Positions 57,582 to 64,000 of a stretch of DNA of 64,000 nucleotides are shown here, one piece after another. How positions within the stretch are numbered: position 1 is the stretch's first letter; every line of letters begins with the position of its first letter. Where the stretch lies: NCBI GenBank assembly GCA_963666465.1, contig OY762824.1:992001-1056000 (forward strand). Direction: 5' to 3'. The position numbers were made by a program, and so were the translations under genes. A model generated the notes under the pieces. The model saw only the letters and a program-made list of their open reading frames with translations. It searched no databases and was not told where the DNA came from. Origin of the DNA: VXYL01 sp963666465 (lineage in GTDB: Bacteria > Pseudomonadota > Gammaproteobacteria > Pseudomonadales > Azotimanducaceae).

Positions 57582-59501
57582 GTGCGCACAATCTCCCGTC
57601 ATGCGGCACTGACCGTCCTTGCCTTGCTGGCGTTGGCCCGGCTCCCCGCAGGAGCGCAGGCGGATGCCGAACCTGCCGCCAACGCCGCGGCCCCCACCGC
57701 CTCCGGCATCGACTATCGCCACGGCTACGCCTTCCTCGCCGAACCCAAGTATCCGCCCGGCTTCCCCCACTTCGACTACGTGAACCCCAACGCCCCCAAG
57801 GGCGGGATGCTGCGCCGCCACGGCACCGGCAGCTGGGACTCGTTCAATCCCGCAGCCCTGCGCGCCGCCCAGGTCGTCGCTGGCCTGGCCACCGCAGCCC
57901 CGCACGCAAACTTCCTCAACGACTCGCTGCTGGCGGAAGCCGCCGACGAGCCCTCCACCTGGTATGGCCGTCTCGCCGAAGGCATCGCCATCGCCCCGGA
58001 CGGTGGCTGGATCGCCTTCCGCATCCGCGACCACGCCCGCTGGCACGACGGCCGCCCTCTCACGGTGGAAGACGTGGCCTACACCTTCAAGGTCTATCGC
58101 GAGGACGCCACCTCCACCATCAGCACGCCGCTCGCACCCATCGAGTCGGTGGAGATCATCGGCGACTGGGAGATTCGCTTCCGCATCCGCGAGGGGGCGA
58201 GGGGCGACCCGCTCCTGCCCATCCAGATCGGCCAGGTTCCCATCATTCCCAAGCATTACTGGGAGAGCCGCGACATCAGCCGCACGACGGTGGAGCCTCC
58301 GCTCGGTTCCGGGCCCTACCGCGTGGGGGAGTTTCAGGTGGGACGCTGGATTCGCTGGGAACGGGTGCCGGACTATTGGGGCCGCGACCTGCCGGTGATG
58401 CGGGGGCGCTTCAACTTCGATGTGCTGAAGTACGACTACTTCGCCGACGACCGGTTGAAGACCGAAGCCGTCAAGGGCGACGTGATCGATTTCCACATCG
58501 AGAACATCCCCGGCTATTGGGAGCGCGATTACGACACCCCCGCCTACCGCGCCGGCGTCTTCCTCCGCGAATGGCTGCCCGTGCAGCAACCTTGGGGGCT
58601 GTGGTGGCCGGTGTTCTGGAATCTCGATCAACCCCGCTTCCAGGACGTGCGCGTGCGCGAAGCACTGTGGCTGGTTTCGGACTTCATCTGGCTGAACCGC
58701 ACCAACTTCAACTTCTATGGCCTCGCCACCAGCTTCTTCCACGGCTCTGAACTGGCGGCGCGGGAACTTCCGGATGAGCGGGAACTCGAGCTGCTCGAAC
58801 CCGTCCGCGAGCATGTTCCCCCGCGTGTCTTCACCGAGCCCTACCGAGCGCCACCGAACGGAGGCGACGGCTGGCACCGCGACAATCTCATCCGCGCCGC
58901 CGAACTCCTGCGCGAAGCCGGCTGGATGGTGCGCGACAATCGCCTCGTCCATGTCGAGACCGGCGAACCGTTTCACATCCGCTTCGTGGCCGTCTCCCCT
59001 GCCCTCGGCCGCTCCTTCATACCCTACTCGCGCAACCTCGAACGGCTCGGCATCACCGCCAGCATCAAGTCGCCGGAGATCTCCAACTGGCTCTATCGGC
59101 TGCGCTCCGGCGACTACGATGGCGGCGCGAACTGGTTTCGCCCCAGCTACACGCCGACCCTGCTGATCTTCCAGAGCTTCCACAGCGTGATGGCGGATCA
59201 GGACTACAGCCTGAACTGGCCCAACATGCGCGACCCGGCGGTGGACTACCTGATCGAGCAGCTCTCCGCTGCGGAGAGCTACGAAGACTACGTCGCCGCC
59301 ATCCGCGCCCTGGACCGCGTGCTGCTGTGGAACTTCTACTACGTTCCCGGCATGACCAAGACCCGCATTGGCGCCGTATTCTGGAATCGCTTCGGCCGAC
59401 CGGAACTCGACGGCCCGTTGAAGCGCGAGGTGTACTGGGACACCTGGTGGCACGACGAGGAACGCGCCGCCAAGGTAGCGAGCTTCCGAGGCATGGACTG
59501 A
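57582..59501 (+). CDS. yejA: Peptide ABC transporter substrate-binding protein YejA
   Basis: A 639-residue family 5 extracellular binding protein of YejA type. Signal peptide up to AGAQADA; the mature start has GIDYRHGYAFLAEPKYPPGFP. Family motifs include FDYVNPNAPKGGMLRRHGTG, RWHDGRPLTVEDVAYTFKVY, YKVRREDAT-like region, and LPVQQPWGLWWPVFWNLDQP. YejABEF imports oligopeptides and microcin C in enterobacteria. GTG start at 57582 is the only one in reach. Confidence 0.92.
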   Translation: MRTISRHAALTVLALLALARLPAGAQADAEPAANAAAPTASGIDYRHGYAFLAEPKYPPGFPHFDYVNPNAPKGGMLRRHGTGSWDSFNPAALRAAQVVAGLATAAPHANFLNDSLLAEAADEPSTWYGRLAEGIAIAPDGGWIAFRIRDHARWHDGRPLTVEDVAYTFKVYREDATSTISTPLAPIESVEIIGDWEIRFRIREGARGDPLLPIQIGQVPIIPKHYWESRDISRTTVEPPLGSGPYRVGEFQVGRWIRWERVPDYWGRDLPVMRGRFNFDVLKYDYFADDRLKTEAVKGDVIDFHIENIPGYWERDYDTPAYRAGVFLREWLPVQQPWGLWWPVFWNLDQPRFQDVRVREALWLVSDFIWLNRTNFNFYGLATSFFHGSELAARELPDERELELLEPVREHVPPRVFTEPYRAPPNGGDGWHRDNLIRAAELLREAGWMVRDNRLVHVETGEPFHIRFVAVSPALGRSFIPYSRNLERLGITASIKSPEISNWLYRLRSGDYDGGANWFRPSYTPTLLIFQSFHSVMADQDYSLNWPNMRDPAVDYLIEQLSAAESYEDYVAAIRALDRVLLWNFYYVPGMTKTRIGAVFWNRFGRPELDGPLKREVYWDTWWHDEERAAKVASFRGMD

Positions 59502-59514
59502 GGGCAGCAACTAG

Positions 59515-60588
59515 ATGGGACGCTACCTCCTCCGCCGCCTGTTTCTGATCGTCCCGACCCTGTTCGGGATCATGGTGATCAACTTCGTCATCGTGCAGTT
59601 CGCGCCGGGGGGGCCGGTGGAACAGGCCATCATCGCCGCATCGGGGCTCGGCGGCGCGTCCTCCACCGCCAGCATTTCCTCCGCCAGCATGGGGCCGAGC
59701 GCACAGACCGGCTATTCCGGCAGCGAAGGGCTGGACCCGGAGTTCGTGGCCCGGCTGGAGGCCGAGTTCGGCTTCGACAAGCCCGCCCACGAGCGCTTCC
59801 TCGGCATGATGTGGAACTATCTTCGGCTCGACTTCGGCGACAGCTATTTCCAGGACCGGCCGGTGATGCAGCTTGTGGCGGAGCGGCTGCCGGTGTCGCT
59901 GTCGCTCGGGCTGTGGTCGCTGCTGCTCATCTATGCCATCTCCATCCCCCTCGGCATGGCCAAGGCGGTGCGCGACGGCACCCGCTTCGACGTTTGGTCG
60001 AGCGCGGTGGTGTTCACGGCCTATGCCGTGCCCGGCTTCCTGTTCGCCGTGCTGCTGATCGTCTTCTTCGCCGGCGGCTCCTATCTCGACTGGTTCCCCA
60101 TGCGCGGCCTCGTCTCCGAAGGCTGGGAAGACCTGCCCTGGCACGCCAAGATCACAGACTGGCTCTGGCACCTCGCCCTGCCGCTGACGGCACTCACCAT
60201 CGGCGGCTTCGCCACCCTCACCATGCTCACCAAGAACAGCTTCCTCGAAGAGGTGAACAAGCAGTTCGTGCTCACCGCCCGCGCCAAGGGGCTGACAGAG
60301 CGGCGAGTGCTGTTCGGGCACGTGTTCCGCAACGCCATGCTGATCGTCATCGCCGGCTTTCCGGCAGCGTTCGTGGGGCTGCTGTTCACCGCCGCGCTCC
60401 TGATCGAGGTGATCTTCTCGCTCGACGGCATTGGCCTGCTCGGCTACGAGGCGGTGGTGAAGCGCGACTACCCGATCTTCTTCGGCACGCTGTTCTGCTT
60501 CACGCTGATTGGCCTGACGATGCAGCTCATTGGCGACGTGGTGTACACGCTGGTGGACCCTCGCATCGACTTCGAGAAGCGGGACTGA
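59515..60588 (+). CDS. yejB: Peptide ABC transporter permease YejB
   Basis: A 357-residue permease with about six helices. N-terminal MGRYLLRRLFLIVPTLFGIM is typical of DppB-type permeases. FGFDKPAHERFLGMMWNYLR, DSYFQDRPVMQLVAERLPVS and the EAA-type loop FVLTARAKGLTERRVLFGHV (site of the ATPase contact) are clear. 13 bases after yejA. Confidence 0.94.
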   Translation: MGRYLLRRLFLIVPTLFGIMVINFVIVQFAPGGPVEQAIIAASGLGGASSTASISSASMGPSAQTGYSGSEGLDPEFVARLEAEFGFDKPAHERFLGMMWNYLRLDFGDSYFQDRPVMQLVAERLPVSLSLGLWSLLLIYAISIPLGMAKAVRDGTRFDVWSSAVVFTAYAVPGFLFAVLLIVFFAGGSYLDWFPMRGLVSEGWEDLPWHAKITDWLWHLALPLTALTIGGFATLTMLTKNSFLEEVNKQFVLTARAKGLTERRVLFGHVFRNAMLIVIAGFPAAFVGLLFTAALLIEVIFSLDGIGLLGYEAVVKRDYPIFFGTLFCFTLIGLTMQLIGDVVYTLVDPRIDFEKRD

Positions 60589-60600
60589 AGGGGAATCGCG

Positions 60601-61674
60601 ATGGCACTCACACCCCTCAACCGCCGCCGGCTGGAGCTCTTCCGCGCCAACCGCCGGGGCTACTGGTCGCTGCGCATCTTCCTTGTGCTGTTCGCGGCCT
60701 CGCTGCTGGCGGAGTTCATCGCCAACGACAAGCCCATCCTGTTCTCGAAGGGGGGCGAGCTGCATTTCCCGGTGCTGTTCACCTATTCGGAAGCGGAACT
60801 CGGCGGCGTGCTGGAGACGGAAGCGGAATACCGCGACCCCTTCGTGATGGCGCTGATCGAGGAAGACGGCTGGACCATCTGGCCGCCGCTGCGCTTCTCC
60901 CACGACACCATCGACTATTCCTACGAGATCACGCCGTCGCCGCCGGACGGCGTCCATGTCCTCGGCACCGACAACGGCGGCACGGATGTCTTCGCCAAGC
61001 TGCTGTACTCGTTCCGACTCTCGGTGCTGTTCGGCTTGGGCCTCACGGCCATCAGCTCCGCCATCGGCGTCACGGTGGGTGCGCTGCAGGGTTACTTTGG
61101 CGGCCTCGTGGACCTGCTCGGCCAGCGGCTGGTGGAGATTCAGACGGGTCTTCCCATCCTGTTCGTGCTCATCATCCTCGCCAGCATCGTCGAGCCGAAC
61201 GTCTATTGGCTCCTCGTCATCCTGTCGCTGTTCAGCTGGATGGCCCTCGTGGGCGTGGTGCGCGCCGAATTCCTGCGCGCGCGCAATTTCGAGTTCGTGC
61301 GCGCCGCCAAGGCGCTGGGCGTGTCCGACATGACCATCCTGCGCCGCCATGTGCTGCCGAACGCGATGGTGGCGACCCTCACCTACCTGCCCTTCATCCT
61401 CAACGGCTCCATCACCTCCCTCACGGCGCTCGACTTCCTGGGCTTCGGCCTGCCCCTCGACTCGCCCTCGTTCGGAAGGCTCTTGTCCGCGGCCAAGGCC
61501 AACCTGCACGCCCCCTGGCTCGGCATCTCCGTCTTCGTCACCCTGGCGCTGCTCCTGACCCTCCTGATCTTCGTCGGCGAAGGCGTCCGCGACGCTCTCG
61601 ACCCCCGCCGCGCCATGACCCGGCGAGGCGACGCCGAATCGAGCGGCGATCTGGTGAACCTGCAAACGGCCTGA
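60601..61674 (+). CDS. yejE: Peptide ABC transporter permease YejE
   Basis: A 357-residue permease with a YejE-type large periplasmic insert after the first helix (FSKGGELHFPVLFTYSEAEL, then YRDPFVMALIEEDGWTIWPP) and a C-terminal set of helices. The EAA loop reads EFVRAAKALGVSDMTILRRH. It pairs with YejB. The expected fourth gene, the ATPase yejF, does not follow; a nucleotidyltransferase does. Confidence 0.94.
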   Translation: MALTPLNRRRLELFRANRRGYWSLRIFLVLFAASLLAEFIANDKPILFSKGGELHFPVLFTYSEAELGGVLETEAEYRDPFVMALIEEDGWTIWPPLRFSHDTIDYSYEITPSPPDGVHVLGTDNGGTDVFAKLLYSFRLSVLFGLGLTAISSAIGVTVGALQGYFGGLVDLLGQRLVEIQTGLPILFVLIILASIVEPNVYWLLVILSLFSWMALVGVVRAEFLRARNFEFVRAAKALGVSDMTILRRHVLPNAMVATLTYLPFILNGSITSLTALDFLGFGLPLDSPSFGRLLSAAKANLHAPWLGISVFVTLALLLTLLIFVGEGVRDALDPRRAMTRRGDAESSGDLVNLQTA

Positions 61675-61680
61675 ACGGCG

Positions 61681-62154
61681 ATGGGCGGCGCCACATTCCT
61701 GGAGCGCGTCTGCGCGGCATTGCGGGAGGCCGGCGCAGAGTATGCTGTGGCCGGAGGACATGCCGTGGCACTGCATGGAGCAGTTCGGGGCACCATTGAC
61801 GTCGACGTGGTGCTTCGTTGGACACGGTCGACATTGATGAACGCGGAAGCGGCCCTCAACGCCATGGGGCTGGTCTCGCGGTTGCCGCTGACGGCAAGCG
61901 AAATCTACGAGTTCCGGGACGAATACACCAAGCGCCGCAACTTGATCGCCTGGAACTTCCACAACCCCCGCAACCCCCTGGAGCAGGTGGACATTCTGAT
62001 CACGCAGGATCTCGCCCAGGCCAGTGCCACCGAAATGGAGCTGCCGAGCGGACCCGTGCGAGTGCTAGCCATCGCCGACCTGATCGCGATGAAGCGTCGC
62101 TCCGCAAGGACGCAGGACGCGGAAGACATTCGCGCCTTGGAGCGTTTGCAATGA
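61681..62154 (+). CDS. AbiEii-like nucleotidyltransferase
   Basis: A 157-residue minimal nucleotidyltransferase. The GG...D.D pattern reads AVAGGHAVALHGAVRGTIDV then DVVL (about 22-45), and VDILIT gives a third acidic residue (about 103). A conserved LAIADLIAMKRRSARTQDAE follows near the C-terminus, typical of the AbiEii/MNT toxin group. The following small gene overlaps it as ATGA, as in toxin-antitoxin pairs. Possibly transfers nucleotides to tRNA or protein. Confidence 0.8.
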   Translation: MGGATFLERVCAALREAGAEYAVAGGHAVALHGAVRGTIDVDVVLRWTRSTLMNAEAALNAMGLVSRLPLTASEIYEFRDEYTKRRNLIAWNFHNPRNPLEQVDILITQDLAQASATEMELPSGPVRVLAIADLIAMKRRSARTQDAEDIRALERLQ

Positions 62155-62327
62155 ACCGTCCCGAGCCGGGTGCCCCATCGCGCCCCGTTCAGTTCTTCAC
62201 CGACGAATACATCGAGCGCTGCCGTGAACTCTCGCCGGCGGACATCGCCCGGTTTTTGGACGACTTCCGGCGACTGTACGGCCAGCGCCACCTGCAACAG
62301 TCCAGGGAGGGTGAGCGGGTCCGATGA
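62151..62327 (+). CDS. Small partner of nucleotidyltransferase
   Basis: A 58-residue protein (MNRPEPGAPSRPVQFFTDEY...) that starts inside the end of the nucleotidyltransferase gene (ATGA overlap). FFTDEYIERCRELSPADIAR and FLDDFRRLYGQ look like two helices. Such short partners with 'sp..i.rFL.dfr.l' helices follow AbiEii-like enzymes and may be the antitoxin or a stabiliser. The order is toxin first. Confidence 0.7.
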   Translation: MNRPEPGAPSRPVQFFTDEYIERCRELSPADIARFLDDFRRLYGQRHLQQSREGERVR

Positions 62328-62439
62328 TGTGACCGTGACGCATCCGAACCGCGAAACTCGGGCACCTGCCCGGATTGCCAGCGCGGATCCGGGAACGGTC
62401 GAACCACCACGACTGATCGTCCTGCATGGAGCGCGATGC

Positions 62440-62544
62440 CCCTCCCTGCAGAAGCCCTCCCTGCAGAAGCCCTCCCTGCAGAAGCCCTCCCTGCAGAAGC
62501 CCTCCCTGCAGAAGCCCTCCCTGCAGAAGCCCTCCCTGCAAAGA
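62440..62544. repeat. Tandem repeat, 15-bp unit, seven copies
   Basis: Unit CCCTCCCTGCAGAAG: six identical copies at 62440-62529 and a seventh with changes at its end (62530-62544). Each contains CTGCAG. The unit is the single-arm part of the core repeat family (CCCTCCCTGCA also occurs beside 40300). It lies 46 bases before the DUF5990 start, so copy-number change may affect its leader. Confidence 0.95.
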
Positions 62545-62590
62545 GTTGCTAGGCTTCTCATGAAATCTCGGCTGGAGAATGAGGAAAAGC

Positions 62591-63028
62591 ATGTCGGAGG
62601 AACTGTGCCTGACGATCGAACTCCACGCGCCACCCGAAGGCCACGCGTTCTGCCTGCAACGCGGCAAGGGCGCAAAGAGCGAGCGCCTCGACTACATCGA
62701 GGCAACCGGCGACGACATCTCCTTCGATGTCACGGTGACCGTGCGCCAAGGCAAGATTCCCGGCGCACCCGACTTCGCTGGCCCCTTCGTCCAAGGCCGC
62801 CCAGGCGAGCGCTTCTTCTACCTCTGCGTCGGCCAATGCTCAGAGCTCGTGGAGCCGCAATGGTCCGGCCGCGTCAAGGTGCCTCTCTCGTCCATCACGT
62901 GGGACACGGTGGAACAGGCTAGGGCCAGCAGTGGCCGCCTCCACGCAAGTTACGCGGCCTCCCGACCCAACGGCCGCCCTACCCTGGCCAGCGTCCCGCT
63001 CCTCGGTGAGGGCTGGTCTGCAGGGTAG
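62591..63028 (+). CDS. DUF5990 protein
   Basis: A 145-residue protein of the DUF5990 family. Recognised by CLTIELHAPPEGHAFCLQRG, ATGDDISFDVTVTV, DFAGPFVQGRPGERFFYLCV and RVKVPLSSITWDTVEQA, ending TLASVPLLGEGW. It is an all-beta protein of unknown role. The ATG at 62591 has GAGGA five bases upstream; the alternative three codons before is not typical. Confidence 0.85.
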   Translation: MSEELCLTIELHAPPEGHAFCLQRGKGAKSERLDYIEATGDDISFDVTVTVRQGKIPGAPDFAGPFVQGRPGERFFYLCVGQCSELVEPQWSGRVKVPLSSITWDTVEQARASSGRLHASYAASRPNGRPTLASVPLLGEGWSAG

Positions 63029-63044
63029 GGTGCCTGCGAGGGTC

Positions 63045-63575
63045 TTTCTTGGGGCGAGGGCATCGAAGCCCTCGTTCGCGCCGACAGGCGCGCACGCCTC
63101 GCACGGCATCTTCCGGAGCGCACGGGAAGCTGGTGATGCATGAAGCCATTGCGCTGCGCGCAGACGCGCCTTGCAGCGCGCGCGAGGGCTTCGATGCCCT
63201 CCGGCCCCAAAGTGGAAGCTCGCCGTGCCCACGCACATGCGACCTGATGGGTGTGACACGGCATCTCGTCCGTCTGTGCCGGAATGTCGTGAACGTGGCA
63301 CTTGAGTTGTTGACCCGCCCCAGGATCTGGCACCGCAGGAGGGCGCGGTCGTCGGCACGGCTGGCCCCCTCCGAAGGGGAGTGATAGGACGGGCGCACGC
63401 TTTCCGGGACCAACGACGGGCTTGACTACCGCATACGCCGGGGCCGCCCCTCCGAAAGTCCTTGCGGTTCCTCAACTCCCCCGAAGGGGAGTGACAAGAG
63501 GAGCGCCACGACACCCATCTCCCCGCCTTGGGACGCGCCTGCGGCGCGAGACGCCCTGCCGCCAGAGAGCCGGAG
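63045..63575. repeat. Core repeat cluster between DUF5990 and ilvA
   Basis: Contains GGGGCGAGGGCATCGAAGCC followed by CTCG, CGCGCGAGGGCTTCGATGCC followed by CTCC (both arms of a similar hairpin, facing each other), and two ACTCCCC elements at 63366-63400 and 63475-63510. No gene is convincing in 63029-63609. Confidence 0.6.
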
Positions 63576-63609
63576 GAGGGTTTCGTGCCAAGGAAGCCTG
63601 ATCAAGCCC

Positions 63610-64000
63610 CTAACTCTCCGCAGCGTCGTAGCCGGCGCGCTGCAGGGAATCCAGTACCACCTCGACCTGTTCTTCACCCCGCATTTGCAGGACGAACTCA
63701 ATCGCGGTGGTGCGCACCGTGGAAGCGGCGAAGGCGCGTTGGTGAGCTATGTCAACGATGTTGCTGTCGAGGTCGCCCAGGATGCGGGTGAGGTCGGCCA
63801 TGGCGCCGGGCACGTCCGGTGCTTCCACCTTGATGCGGACGAGGCGACGGGTGCGGACGAGGCCGCGTTGCAGGATGGAAGAGAGGATCATCATGTCGAT
63901 GTTGCCGCCGGTGAGTACGAGGGCGGTGGTTCCGCTTTCGCCGATATCGGGGTACGCCCGCACGGCGGCCAGCGGGCAGGCGCCAGCGCCTTCCGTGACC
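63610..64000 (-). CDS. ilvA: Threonine dehydratase, C-terminus only
   Basis: The last 130 residues of a PLP-dependent threonine dehydratase; the start lies beyond 64000. The sequence VTEGAGACPLAAVRAYPDIG, then SGTTALVLTGGNIDMMILSS (PLP phosphate loop region), is followed by an ACT-like regulatory domain (LVRIKVEAPDVPGAMADLTR, LDSNIVDIAHQRAF). The GLVRTRRLVRIKVEAPD join and single ACT fold fit the short (catabolic or ilvA short-form) type. Deaminates threonine to 2-oxobutanoate. Confidence 0.88.
   Translation of the reverse strand, partial: VTEGAGACPLAAVRAYPDIGESGTTALVLTGGNIDMMILSSILQRGLVRTRRLVRIKVEAPDVPGAMADLTRILGDLDSNIVDIAHQRAFAASTVRTTAIEFVLQMRGEEQVEVVLDSLQRAGYDAAES

Noticed and set aside
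59065..61962. A 965-residue open frame on the minus strand
   Set aside because: It lies antisense to yejA-yejB-yejE; the product is repetitive in His, Gln and Arg, typical of high-GC shadow frames.
62440..62544. CRISPR array
   Set aside because: The units are contiguous 15-mers without spacers and no cas gene is present, so it is a simple tandem repeat.

Overview
The window is GC-rich DNA with the look of a gammaproteobacterial chromosome. The evidence is gene content and order: csiV-like next to mfd; methyltransferase-rnhA-dnaQ divergent from mltD; a long Pseudomonas-type GAPDH; modABC; nudC; nhaB; yejABE; and an ilvA-type threonine dehydratase at the right edge. No species can be named from the sequence alone.

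Layout. Bases 1-4371 are core: the start of csiV and complete mfd, with a promoter candidate. About 4.4-30.07 kb is an accessory island that ends at the 3' end of a tRNA-Glu gene. From left to right it holds: a group II intron; a decayed IS66/DUF4338 element; a type I restriction-modification operon merged with toxin-antitoxin parts (HsdM-PIN fusion, chimeric antitoxin, half-size HsdS, DUF433 protein, frameshifted HsdR, uracil-DNA-glycosylase-like protein); two unknown genes bracketed by two copies of a 0.2 kb repeat; a tandem-HTH protein overlapping a broken tyrosine recombinase; a 1,275-residue SIR2 protein that looks like a stand-alone anti-phage NADase; a second recombinase scrap; and two unrelated cysteine-rich proteins. 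From 30.3 kb to the end the window is core again, mostly housekeeping, transport and redox genes separated by many short palindromic GC-rich repeats.

How the genes work together. The island is a defence island. The R-M operon is transcribed leftwards and most junctions overlap by a few bases, so its parts are probably made together. Core operons are modABC (molybdate uptake), a sulfite/nitrite reductase with its DUF934 partner, yejABE (peptide uptake; no yejF ATPase follows), methyltransferase-rnhA-dnaQ, a VWA-like/J-domain pair, and a nucleotidyltransferase with a small partner that resembles a toxin-antitoxin pair.

Quality caution. Several conserved genes (hsdR, an SDR oxidoreductase, the rnhA-linked methyltransferase) are each broken by what looks like a single missing base. 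These may be real decay or base-calling errors; the sequence alone cannot decide.
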